Origin: Bifidobacterium breve
GTDB taxonomy: Bacteria; Actinomycetota; Acidimicrobiia; IMCC26256; PALSA-555
Assembly (NCBI GenBank): GCA_945889545.1
Contig: CAMDCC010000140.1
Span: 1 to 7,641, forward strand
Length of the DNA stretch: 7,641 nucleotides
Direction: 5' to 3'
Part shown: positions 1-6,432 of the stretch, piece by piece
Position numbering within the stretch: position 1 is the first letter of the stretch
Layout of the letters: each line of letters starts with the position of its first letter
Made by a program: the position numbers and the translations under genes
The notes under the pieces: model-generated
Told to the model about the DNA's origin: nothing
Database searches by the model: none
Seen by the model: the letters and a program-made list of their open reading frames with translations, nothing else

Positions 1-147
1 ACTTCGCGCTCGACGGCACCGACCACCCCAGCCACCAAGCCCAAGGCCGCATGATCCGCCGCTACATCGCCTGGCGGAACCGCAACGCCCACGACCGAGC
101 ACTCACCGAACTCGTAAAGCGCGCAAACGTTGCCTGACAAGGCACTA
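1..147 (+). mobile_element. Right end of an IS630-family insertion sequence (left part outside window)
   Basis: This is the terminal part of an insertion sequence, recognised from the transposase C-terminus it encodes. The element probably ends just after the transposase stop, at or before the TA at 146-147; IS630-family elements insert at TA and duplicate it. In the stretch after the stop, the reading frame already resumes as EEP-domain protein from about 148-160, so little room is left for non-coding IS sequence. A small inverted repeat TGCCT/AGGCA (131-135 and 140-144) spans the stop codon and may be part of the terminal inverted repeat. The left end is not in the window, so the terminal repeat and target duplication cannot be verified. 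Confidence 0.7.
3..137 (+). CDS. IS630-family transposase, C-terminal fragment
   Basis: Only the last 44 codons are present, entering from the left edge and ending at TGA 135-137. The visible peptide begins FALDGTDHPSHQAQGRMIRR and continues with YIAWRNRNAHDRALTELV and KRANVA. From knowledge of the family, the block 'LDGTDHPSH..Q..MIRRYI.WRN' followed by a short helix ending 'KRANVA' is the typical C-terminus of IS630/DDE-endonuclease transposases, lying downstream of the catalytic DDE core. The enzyme would cut and move the element at TA dinucleotides. The catalytic residues are outside the window, so whether the copy is active cannot be judged. It runs in the same strand and frame as the following EEP fragment, separated from it only by its own stop codon. 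Confidence 0.8.
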   Translation, partial: FALDGTDHPSHQAQGRMIRRYIAWRNRNAHDRALTELVKRANVA

Positions 148-692
148 GTCACGAGCCACGAGGCGCGATCCTCGCCACAGTCGAGGTCGATGGGCTCCGC
201 TGCTCGGTTGCCGTGACACACCTGCAGAATCGGCGCAAGGTCTGGGACGACCGGCTCCTGGAGTCACCGGAGCCGCTGCGGGCCGTGCTCGCGGCGTTGC
301 GGACGCGTGAAGGTCCGCGCATCCTCATGGGCGACTTCAACCTGTACGCCAACATCGCGAGTCCGATTATCAAGGCGGCGGGATTCGTAGAGGTGAAGCA
401 CGGTCCGACGTTCCCGGTCGACACACCCGATCGCTCGATCGACTACATCGCGCTCGACGGGTTGCACGCGGTCAACGTGGAGGTTGTCAAGCTCCCCGTC
501 GGAGACCACCGCGCGGTCGTCGTCGAGGTCGAGGCCGGGGCCAAGCGGCTCTCCAGCGCGAAGCGCCGACCCGGTGCCGAGCGCCCGGTTCCACCCAAGC
601 GCAAGGCCCCAGCCAAGAAGCGGGCCCCAGCACGGAAGCGCCCCGTCAAGAAGAAGGCCGTCAAGAAGAAGGCCGTCACGAAGCGTCGCTAA
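148..692 (+). pseudogene. Endonuclease/exonuclease/phosphatase (EEP) family protein, N-terminally truncated by an IS, with basic tail
   Basis: An EEP-fold (DNase I/exonuclease III-like) phosphoesterase missing its N-terminal half. The C-terminal catalytic signatures are intact: GDFN (residues 40-43 counted from the GTG at 213), SIDYI (75-79) and GDHRAVVVEVE (97-107), which in this family supply the Asp/Asn and final Asp-His pair of the metal-dependent active site. EEP-like sequence (RGAILATVEVDG, then VAVTHLQ) extends in frame upstream of the GTG to about base 160, where no start codon exists before the transposase stop. The GTG at 213 is therefore not a natural start, and the fragment lacks the catalytic Glu of the N-terminal half. 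From about residue 108 the protein becomes a low-complexity Lys/Arg/Pro/Ala tail of roughly 50 residues resembling histone H1-like nucleic-acid-binding tails. I infer the IS inserted into the gene. A fragment translated from GTG 213 (159 aa) is possible but would be inactive. Confidence 0.75.
645..674 (+). repeat. Two tandem 15-bp units encoding VKKKA
   Basis: The unit gtcaagaagaaggcc occurs twice without interruption (645-659 and 660-674), followed by a diverged third start (gtcacgaag). It encodes VKKKA VKKKA VTKRR at the C-terminus of the EEP protein. In-frame units of this kind typically expand or contract by slippage, so tail length may vary between relatives. Confidence 0.9.
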
Positions 693-769
693 CCCCCCGT
701 TCTGGAGAGCGTGAACACCGGATTCGGGGGTGCTGGATCTCCAGAACGCCGGATCTTCAGAAGGGGGTT
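693..769. terminator. Convergent intergenic region with two alternative hairpins
   Basis: This 77-base gap lies between the stops of two converging genes. Segment A (694-708, CCCCCGTTCTGGAGA) can pair perfectly over 10 bp with segment B (TCTCCAGAAC, 738-747), enclosing a 29-base loop. Alternatively it can pair with segment C (TCTTCAGAAGGGGG, 754-767), where CCCCC.TTCTG matches CAGAAGGGGG with a one-base bulge. The two pairings exclude each other. Segment C is followed by only three T's on the plus strand, so if this is an intrinsic terminator it is the T-poor kind found in high-GC genomes. It is placed to serve both strands. Confidence 0.5.
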
Positions 770-3109
770 TCAGCCGTCGACGCGGCCGGCGAGGAGATCG
801 GCGATGCGGTCGGGGGTGAGCGGTTGACGCGTCGTCTTGATGCCGCGCAGGGCGAGCGCGTCAGCCACGGCGTTGAAGACCGCCGGTGGTGAGCCGATCG
901 CACCGCCTTCACCCATCCCCTTGTGCCCGCCGGGTGTGGGGGAACGCGTCTCGATGTGGCCGTACTCGATCTCGGGCACTTCAGCGGCGGTCGGCACCAA
1001 GTAATCCATGAACGTGGTGGTCAGTGGGTTGCCGTCGGCGTCGTAAACCATGTGCTCGTAGAGCACGCCACCGATGCCCTGCACGACGCCACCCGCGACC
1101 TGACCCTCCACGATCATCGGGTTGATCATCACGCCGCAGTCCTCGCTCACGACGTAGCGCAACACCTCCACGCGTCCGGTGTTCGCGTCGACCTCGACTG
1201 TGCACAGGTGACACGCGTTGGACCAGGTGATCGGCGGCGCTTGGTACGACACCGTCGCTTCGAGGCTCGGCTTCATGTCCGGTGGCAGCTCGGCGGGTGA
1301 GTTGAGGGCAACTCGAGCAACCTCGGCGAGTGCGACACCCCTCGCAGGAGTTCCGCGCACCGCGATGTTTCCGCCCTCCATGTCGAGATCTTCCGGTGCG
1401 GCTTCAAGCAGGTGCGCTGCGATCTGCAAGACCTTGTCGCGCACTTCGAGCGACGCTTCACGCGCCGCGCCACCCGCAATGACGGCCGTGCGGCTCCCGC
1501 CCGTGCCAGCGCCGAACGGCGACGTGGCGGTGTCGCCCTGGATGACCACCACATCCGCAATCTCGACTCCGAGATACTCAGCAACAACCTGGGTCATCGT
1601 TGTCTCGACACCTTGACCGTGCGATCCCGTCCCGAGCATCACTGTGACCTTGCCGCTCGGCTGCACGCGCACGGTTGCCGTCTCCACACCAAGGTTTCCG
1701 CTGCCCATGCTCGTGGGTTCGGCGTACAGGCCGATCCCGATACCGAGGAGACGCCCGTCTTCGTCGAATGCGCGGCGCTGCTCGACCCGGAATGCGTCGT
1801 ACCCGATGATCTCGACGGCTTGTTCGAGCGTCTCCGACAGCGTGACGTGATCGATCGGCATGCCGGTCGGCATCGTGTACGGCAGATCTGCCTGCTGCAG
1901 CACATTGCGGCGGCGGAGCTCGAGGGGATCGATGCCGAGCTCGCGGGCGGCGAGATCCATCATCTCCTCGCGCGCAACCGACTCAAGCATCCACGGGCCT
2001 CGGTACGCGCCGCGCCCACACGTGTTCGTCCAGATCTGCCGCGAGCGGAAGCCGAGCTGCGGCACCTTGTACGGACCAGTGAAGAGCATGGCGGCGAAGG
2101 CGCCCGTTCCGCCCGTGCCGCCGACAGGCATGGCACCGCAGTCTTCGAGGTGGTCCAGATACGCGCCAAGAATGTGGCCGTCCGCGTCGAGGGCCATCTT
2201 CACGGTGATCGCGTCGGCGCGTGCGTGGTTCGACGCGATGAGGTTCTCCCGCCGATCCTCGATCCATTTCACGGATCGGCCGAGCTTGTGGGCTGCGGCG
2301 ATCACCGCTAGCTCGTCACGCTGCACGAAGTACTTCTGCCCGAAGCCACCGCCCACATCGGCACCGCGCACCCGGATGAGCTGCTCGGCGACGCCGAGGA
2401 AGCGCGAGCACACCTGGCGTACCTCATGCGGGTTCTGGGTGGAGATCTCAACGTCGAGCTCACCGGTCGACAGCGTGTAGCGCGCGACGACACCACGCGT
2501 CTCCATCGGCACGTTCGTGTGGCGATGCTGGTGGAGCGTCTCGGTGACGACATGCGCCGCAGCGGCAAACGTGGCCTCGAGGTCGGGAGACGCCGGACCA
2601 CCTACATCGGTCGCCACGTTCGACTCGAGCTCGGAGTGAACGAGAACCGTGGAGTCAGCTGCGGTCTCGTAGTCGACGGCCGCTTCGAGCATCTCGTACT
2701 CGACGTCCACGAGCTCGCACGCGTCCTCGGCCACGTAGCGGCTCTCGGCCACCACGATCACGACCGGGTCACCCACGAACCGCACGTCGGCACCGGCCAA
2801 TGGTGTGAGCGGCGCGCACGGTGACGGGGGTGAGCTCGATGCAGCCCACATGGTGGGTTGCATCGATCCGACGCCGGGGTTCAGGTCGGCCCCCGTCAGA
2901 ACTGCGTACACGCCGGGCAGCGCGCGCGCCTCGTCGGCATTGATCGAGACGATGCGAGCACGGGCAAGATCGCTGCGAACAAAGGCGGCGTGCAGCATCC
3001 CGGGGAGGTTCACGTCGTCGACGTAGCGCCCACGCCCGGTGAGCAGGCGTGGGTCCTCCACCCGCTTCACCTTCTGTCCGACAAAGCGCCCTGCAGTCGT
3101 TGCGGACAT
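770..3109 (-). CDS. Xanthine dehydrogenase family protein, molybdopterin-binding (large) subunit
   Basis: The 779-aa protein is the full usual length for the catalytic large subunit of the xanthine oxidase/aerobic CO dehydrogenase family. These enzymes hydroxylate heterocycles, aldehydes or related substrates with water, or oxidise CO, using molybdenum-cytosine-dinucleotide-type cofactors. Seen in order: RVEDPRLLTGRGRYVDD (16-32) and the N-terminal a/b hammerhead domain to about 150; GGGFGQK (253-259); AYRGPWM at the active-site loop (368-374); GTGSHGQG (493-500); and KGMGEGGAIG near the C-terminus, whose Glu734 is the expected base. The loop is neither AYxCSFR (true CO dehydrogenase, form I) nor the common AYRGAGR (form II), so CO is unlikely to be the substrate, and the real one is unknown. 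Start: ATG 3109 preceded by a strong AAGGAGG; the in-frame extension to 3319 has no hydroxylase similarity. No FAD or 2Fe-2S subunit gene adjoins it, so its electron-transfer partners must be encoded elsewhere. Confidence 0.88.
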   Translation of the reverse strand: MSATTAGRFVGQKVKRVEDPRLLTGRGRYVDDVNLPGMLHAAFVRSDLARARIVSINADEARALPGVYAVLTGADLNPGVGSMQPTMWAASSSPPSPCAPLTPLAGADVRFVGDPVVIVVAESRYVAEDACELVDVEYEMLEAAVDYETAADSTVLVHSELESNVATDVGGPASPDLEATFAAAAHVVTETLHQHRHTNVPMETRGVVARYTLSTGELDVEISTQNPHEVRQVCSRFLGVAEQLIRVRGADVGGGFGQKYFVQRDELAVIAAAHKLGRSVKWIEDRRENLIASNHARADAITVKMALDADGHILGAYLDHLEDCGAMPVGGTGGTGAFAAMLFTGPYKVPQLGFRSRQIWTNTCGRGAYRGPWMLESVAREEMMDLAARELGIDPLELRRRNVLQQADLPYTMPTGMPIDHVTLSETLEQAVEIIGYDAFRVEQRRAFDEDGRLLGIGIGLYAEPTSMGSGNLGVETATVRVQPSGKVTVMLGTGSHGQGVETTMTQVVAEYLGVEIADVVVIQGDTATSPFGAGTGGSRTAVIAGGAAREASLEVRDKVLQIAAHLLEAAPEDLDMEGGNIAVRGTPARGVALAEVARVALNSPAELPPDMKPSLEATVSYQAPPITWSNACHLCTVEVDANTGRVEVLRYVVSEDCGVMINPMIVEGQVAGGVVQGIGGVLYEHMVYDADGNPLTTTFMDYLVPTAAEVPEIEYGHIETRSPTPGGHKGMGEGGAIGSPPAVFNAVADALALRGIKTTRQPLTPDRIADLLAGRVDG

Positions 3110-3113
3110 CACC

Positions 3114-3120
3114 CCTCCTT
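3114..3120 (-). promoter_or_regulatory. Strong Shine-Dalgarno of the molybdenum hydroxylase gene
   Basis: The minus strand reads AAGGAGG four bases before ATG 3109. It decides the start: the adjacent GTG (3112-3110) would sit almost on top of it. It is the only strong Shine-Dalgarno among the starts in this window. Confidence 0.85.
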
Positions 3121-3130
3121 GGTCGACTCC

Positions 3131-3165
3131 GCAGCGCCCTCCCGGCCGTCCGGCCAGGGCGCAGC
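3131..3165. promoter_or_regulatory. Inverted repeat in the divergent region, possible operator or leader hairpin
   Basis: GCAGCGCCCT (3131-3140) faces AGGGCGCAGC (3156-3165). Nine of ten positions pair, with a single A-A mismatch, including an uninterrupted 7-bp GCGCCCT/AGGGCGC stem. Inside, GGCC (3144-3147) can pair with GGCC (3152-3155) around the loop GTCC. The repeat lies 21 bases upstream of the hydroxylase ATG and about 70 bases upstream of ilvA. It could be a protein-binding operator, or a stem-loop in the hydroxylase leader if transcription starts above 3165. It is flanked by two near-identical 12-mers, TGGTCGACTCCG (3120-3131) and TGGTCGAATCCG (3188-3199). Confidence 0.5.
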
Positions 3166-3224
3166 TTCGTCTCCTCTCCTGCTTCACTGGTCGAATCCGT
3201 TCACACTGAGCCGTGTAGCCGGGT

Positions 3225-3231
3225 GAAACTA
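3225..3231. promoter_or_regulatory. Possible overlapping divergent -10 elements
   Basis: On the plus strand GAAACT (3225-3230) lies seven bases before the ilvA ATG at 3238. On the minus strand the overlapping TAGTTT (3231-3226) fits a TAnnnT -10 for the molybdenum hydroxylase gene, giving a leader of about 110 bases. No convincing -35 is visible for either. This is a weak call based on position and two conserved bases. Confidence 0.25.
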
Positions 3232-3237
3232 CCCCGC

Positions 3238-4476
3238 ATGGCGACTCGACTCCCCGTGACCGCAGCCGACGTTCACGCCGCGGCGGAGCGCATCTCCGGC
3301 GGGGTCGAGCAGACGCCATGCTCGCTCTCGCGGACGCTCTCCTTGATCACCGGCGTCGAGGTCTACGTGAAGTTCGAGAACCTCCAGTTCACCGCGTCGT
3401 ACAAGGAGCGCGGTGCGCTGAATCGGCTGCTCCAGCTGAGCGATGACGAGCGAAGCCGTGGCGTCATCGCATCGTCGGCCGGGAACCACGGCCAGGCGAT
3501 CGCGTACCACGGGGCACGGCTCGGCATCCCGGCCACCGTCGTGATGCCGGAGCACACCGCGTTCGTGAAGGTCGAACGGACGACCACTCTCGGCGGCACC
3601 GTGGTGCTACACGGCGCGAACGTCTCGGAGGCGGCCACGCATGCCCGCGAGCTCGCCAAACGCGATGGGCTCGTGTTCGTGCATCCCTTCGACGAGGCCG
3701 CCGTCATCGCGGGCCAAGGCACGGTCGCGCTGGAGATGCTTGCCGAGCTTCCGAACCTCGAGGTGATCATCGTCCCGGTCGGTGGTGGCGGGCTGCTCTC
3801 TGGCACGGCGCTCGTCACGCGCGAGCTGGCACCCGATGTGGAGCTCGTGGGCGTGCAGTCGGAGGGGTGCCCGTCGATGGTCGATGCGCTCAGTGGATCG
3901 AACGAGCCGCGCACATGCGAGACCATCGCCGACGGCATCCAAGTGCCAGAGGCCGGGAAGCTGACCCGGCAGATTGTCGCGGCGCTCGCCGACGACGTCG
4001 TCACCGTGAGCGAAGCGCACATTGAGGAGGCAATCAGCCTCTACCTGGAGATCGAGAAGACCGTTGCCGAAGGTGCCGGCGCGGCTTCGCTCGCCGTGCT
4101 GCTCGAGCATGGCGATCGCTTTCGCGGCCGCCGAGTTGGCATCGTGCTCACGGGCGGCAACATCGATCCCAGTGTCCTCGCCACGGTGATCACGCGTTCC
4201 CTCGCCCGAACGGGCCGGCTCACACATCTCTCTGTCGATCTCAGCGACACACCCGGTGCACTCGCGCGACTGGCGACCGTGATCGGCGAGCACGGCGCGA
4301 ACATCGTCGCGATCGAGCACCGCCGCGACCTTCCCTCACTCCAGCTCCGCCGCGCTCGCTTGGAAGTCACTCTCCAGACGCGTGACCGCGCGCACGTCGA
4401 CGAAGTGATCGCCGCGCTGGAAGCAGAAGGATGGCCGGTGCACTTAGAAGCGGTCGCGGGAGTCACGCCGAACTGA
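3238..4476 (+). CDS. ilvA: Threonine ammonia-lyase (threonine dehydratase) with C-terminal ACT domain
   Basis: A PLP-dependent cytosolic enzyme that converts threonine to 2-oxobutanoate and ammonia, the entry to isoleucine synthesis or to threonine breakdown. The 412-aa product shows the fold-type II PLP domain (about 1-325) with Lys56 in ASYKERGA as the Schiff-base lysine, the substrate-binding loop SAGNHGQ (80-86), the glycine-rich phosphate loop PVGGGGLLSG (180-189) and TGGNID (305-310). A single ACT regulatory domain (about 330-405, beginning HLSVDLSDTPGALARLA) follows; ACT domains usually bind an amino acid for feedback control. The lysine is preceded by Tyr where Phe (SFK) is more common. 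Length fits single-ACT forms and is shorter than the two-ACT E. coli IlvA. ATG 3238 is chosen because homology begins there and the upstream extension is unlike the family; GTG 3223 is an in-frame alternative. Neither has a Shine-Dalgarno. It stands alone as a single gene, so a biosynthetic or catabolic role cannot be settled from context. Confidence 0.9.
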   Translation: MATRLPVTAADVHAAAERISGGVEQTPCSLSRTLSLITGVEVYVKFENLQFTASYKERGALNRLLQLSDDERSRGVIASSAGNHGQAIAYHGARLGIPATVVMPEHTAFVKVERTTTLGGTVVLHGANVSEAATHARELAKRDGLVFVHPFDEAAVIAGQGTVALEMLAELPNLEVIIVPVGGGGLLSGTALVTRELAPDVELVGVQSEGCPSMVDALSGSNEPRTCETIADGIQVPEAGKLTRQIVAALADDVVTVSEAHIEEAISLYLEIEKTVAEGAGAASLAVLLEHGDRFRGRRVGIVLTGGNIDPSVLATVITRSLARTGRLTHLSVDLSDTPGALARLATVIGEHGANIVAIEHRRDLPSLQLRRARLEVTLQTRDRAHVDEVIAALEAEGWPVHLEAVAGVTPN

Positions 4477-4483
4477 CTCACCC

Positions 4484-4531
4484 CTTCTTGTGACGGAATC
4501 GGTTGCCCTGGCGACCGAAAGCGTCACGAAG
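4484..4531. terminator. Stem-loop between convergent ilvA and enoyl-CoA hydratase genes
   Basis: A long nested stem-loop fills most of the 70-base convergent gap. GTGACG (4490-4495) pairs with CGTCAC (4522-4527), and inside it TCGGTTGC (4499-4506) pairs with GCGACCGA (4511-4518) with one G-T wobble around the loop CCTG. A symmetrical GAA/AAG internal loop separates the two helices. CTTC/GAAG (4484-4487 and 4528-4531) extends the base with a two-base bulge. No T-run follows on either strand. Its position suggests a bidirectional terminator serving both genes. Confidence 0.55.
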
Positions 4532-4546
4532 ACGTGCGGCGGTCGG

Positions 4547-5359
4547 TCAGAGCTGGGTGCGGCCTCGCTCGACGATCGCGTCTCGACGTTTGGCCACCTC
4601 GGCGGTATCGATGCCACCAGCGAGCCACGCCCGGTTCACTTGCTTCTCGATGTCCCAAGACTCGTCGTAGAGGTTTGCGGCGATCTCGTCATACGTTCGC
4701 AACATGCGGCGAACGCCTATCTGGTCGTTGCTGACGACGGCCGTCGCCAGCGCACGCGTGAATGCCAACAGCTCGGCGTGCGGAACCACGTAGTTCACGA
4801 GCCCCCAAGTCAACGCCGTCTGCGCGTCGAGGAAGTTGCCCGTCGCGCTGAGCTCGCGCGCTCGGCGCACGCCGATGGTCTCGACCAGCATGACGGTGAG
4901 GCCCCAACCCGGCATGATCCCGACGCGGGCGTGCGTGTCGGCAAAGCGCGCGTTCTCCGAAGCCACGAGGAAGTCGCAGTTGAGCGCGAGCTCGAATCCA
5001 CCCGTGATCGCGGGGCCGTTGATCGCTCCGATGAGCAACTTCGTGTGCGGCGGGAACGGTCCACGAAATGGATACATCCCGAACTCGTCGCGCCGATAGG
5101 CGTCGTTCGGGTCCTGTTCCGTCGCACTGAACATCGATGCCGACGGTGACCCGATCTCCTTGAGGTCGGCACCGGCACAGAACGCGGGGTCGGTGCCGGT
5201 GAGGATCATCACATCGACGTCGTCGCGGGCCTCGAGATCGCCAACGGCGCGGGCAAGTCCCACACCCATCGCGCCATTGATCGCGTTGCGTCGATCGGGT
5301 CGGTTCATCGTGATGACGCCGACACGGTCCTGCACATCGACCAGGACGACGTCGCTCAC
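4547..5359 (-). CDS. Enoyl-CoA hydratase/isomerase family protein
   Basis: A crotonase-fold acyl-CoA enzyme, 270 aa from the chosen start, normal for the family. Seen: VGVITMNRPDRRNAIN (13-28), the first oxyanion-hole loop FCAGADLKEI (60-69), and the second loop GPAITGGFELAL (115-126), whose Glu123 matches the first catalytic Glu of classical enoyl-CoA hydratase. At the place of the second catalytic Glu (rat Glu164) the sequence reads FADTHARVGIMPGWG, putting His143 there. Simple hydration of 2-enoyl-CoA is therefore uncertain; isomerase, hydrolase or other crotonase chemistry is possible. It is the last gene of the three-gene operon. Its GTG (5359-5357) overlaps the amidohydrolase stop TGA by four bases, indicating coupled translation. 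A GTG at 5368 in the same frame would add three residues (MGV); I prefer 5359 because of the 4-base overlap and the GGGTGGG just upstream. Confidence 0.87.
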   Translation of the reverse strand: MSDVVLVDVQDRVGVITMNRPDRRNAINGAMGVGLARAVGDLEARDDVDVMILTGTDPAFCAGADLKEIGSPSASMFSATEQDPNDAYRRDEFGMYPFRGPFPPHTKLLIGAINGPAITGGFELALNCDFLVASENARFADTHARVGIMPGWGLTVMLVETIGVRRARELSATGNFLDAQTALTWGLVNYVVPHAELLAFTRALATAVVSNDQIGVRRMLRTYDEIAANLYDESWDIEKQVNRAWLAGGIDTAEVAKRRDAIVERGRTQL

Positions 5360-6432
5360 GACGCCCACCCGTAGATGCGGGCCGCGTTGGTGCCGAGGAC
5401 GGCCGACTTCTCGTCGTCGCTCAGATCACTGCGGTCAGCGATGTGACGAACGGTATCGGGGAACTCGGCGTCCCAATGCGGATAGTCGGACGCATAGACC
5501 ACCGAGTGCACGCCGAGTCCGGACAGCGCGTGAGGCAGGTGCTTCTCGCCCTCGCACGAGACCGCTATGCGGCCGTCCCTGAGGAACTCACTGGGCGCCT
5601 TCGAGATGTTGGGCATCTCCTGCGGTCGCTTCTCCCAGTGCTCGTCAAGACGCTCGAACATGTACGGACCCCATGCCGCGCCAGCCTCGAGGAAGAGGGC
5701 GCGCAACTTTGGGAACCGTTCGAGCACGCCACCGCACACCACGGTCGATGCCGCGAACATCACATCGAACGCGAACTCGAGCGCGTGGAGCGTGGCGTAC
5801 GTGTCGACGAACTTCGAGTAGCAGAAGCGCGGTCCGCCGGCATGAAAGCCAACCGGTACATCGAGCTCCTCGGCCAGCGCATACAGCGGGTCGTTCTCCG
5901 GATCGTCGGGATTCCGCTCGAACACTGCGCACGGCACGGTGATCGAGACGAATCCGAGCTCGGAGATCGCGCGTCGCGCCTCATCGACCGAATCGGGGAT
6001 CGAGCGCAGCGGCAGCACCGGTGTGCCCTTGAGTCGCCGTGGGTCGACTGAGCAGTACGCAGCCAACCAGTCGTTGAACGCACGACAGCACGCGATCGAC
6101 AGATCGACGTCGGTCATCGAATAGAGACCGAGCGCTGCGGTGGCGTAGAGGATCGCGACGTCGATGCCTTCCTCGTCCATGTCGACGAGCCGGGCTTTGG
6201 GGTCGACTCCTCCGTCACGCTTGAGCGACGCCTCGACGATTCCTTCGGGGACCCACGCGCCGCGGCCCGTGCCTGGCGGGATCAGCCGGCCTTCGAACTC
6301 GTAGCGTGTGGTGCCGCGGTCGTCGAGAGCGATGCGTGGGCGTCGATCCATGAATGCAGGATCGAGGTGCTCCTCCCACAGAGAATCAGGCTCAAACACA
6401 TGCCCATCTGCGTCGATAACCCGCGCTCTCAT
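5356..6432 (-). CDS. Amidohydrolase-2 (ACMSD-like) family metal-dependent hydrolase or decarboxylase
   Basis: A 358-aa TIM-barrel metalloenzyme of the amidohydrolase-2 family, whose members either hydrolyse C-O, C-N or C-C bonds or decarboxylate aromatic or unsaturated acids. Seen: the N-terminal metal motif VIDADGHVFEP (5-15) with Asp9 and His11 in place of the canonical His-x-His; His197 in VGFHAGG; the conserved FPKLRALFLEAGAAW (240-254), with Glu249 where ACMSD has a metal-binding His; Asp316 in YASDYPHWD (313-321); and the family's C-terminal LGTNAARIYGW (346-356). Thus the metal site appears intact in the variant form common in actinobacterial members, but the substrate cannot be deduced. 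The ATG at 6432 overlaps the upstream epimerase stop as ATGA. The 19-residue extension to 6489 is rejected because it carries no similarity and would invade the epimerase. Adjacent acyl-CoA and sugar/steroid-type dehydrogenase families suggest a catabolic role. Confidence 0.85.
   Translation of the reverse strand: MRARVIDADGHVFEPDSLWEEHLDPAFMDRRPRIALDDRGTTRYEFEGRLIPPGTGRGAWVPEGIVEASLKRDGGVDPKARLVDMDEEGIDVAILYATAALGLYSMTDVDLSIACCRAFNDWLAAYCSVDPRRLKGTPVLPLRSIPDSVDEARRAISELGFVSITVPCAVFERNPDDPENDPLYALAEELDVPVGFHAGGPRFCYSKFVDTYATLHALEFAFDVMFAASTVVCGGVLERFPKLRALFLEAGAAWGPYMFERLDEHWEKRPQEMPNISKAPSEFLRDGRIAVSCEGEKHLPHALSGLGVHSVVYASDYPHWDAEFPDTVRHIADRSDLSDDEKSAVLGTNAARIYGWAS

Noticed and set aside
213..692. 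A complete small EEP gene starting at GTG 213
   Set aside because: EEP-like sequence continues in frame upstream of the GTG, and the fold's N-terminal catalytic half is missing, so this is a remnant.
1412..2311. Long plus-strand open frame (299 codons) antisense to the molybdenum hydroxylase gene
   Set aside because: It lies entirely opposite a well-supported gene, has no recognisable domain and a His/Arg-rich composition typical of the reverse frame of high-GC coding DNA.
770..3109. Calling the large subunit CoxL (CO dehydrogenase)
   Set aside because: The active-site loop is AYRGPWM, lacking the Cys-containing AYxCSFR of true CO dehydrogenases, and coxS/coxM are not adjacent.
3049..3237. 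N-terminal extension of ilvA starting at 3049
   Set aside because: It would overlap the hydroxylase start and cross the whole divergent regulatory region, its residues are low complexity, and the family similarity begins at ATG 3238.
3110..3319. 70-residue N-terminal extension of the molybdenum hydroxylase
   Set aside because: ATG 3109 has a strong Shine-Dalgarno and the hydroxylase similarity starts there; the extension is Arg-rich and runs into ilvA.
3607..4320. Minus-strand open frame of 237 codons opposite ilvA
   Set aside because: ilvA has all its PLP motifs and an ACT domain on the plus strand; the reverse frame has no recognisable domain.
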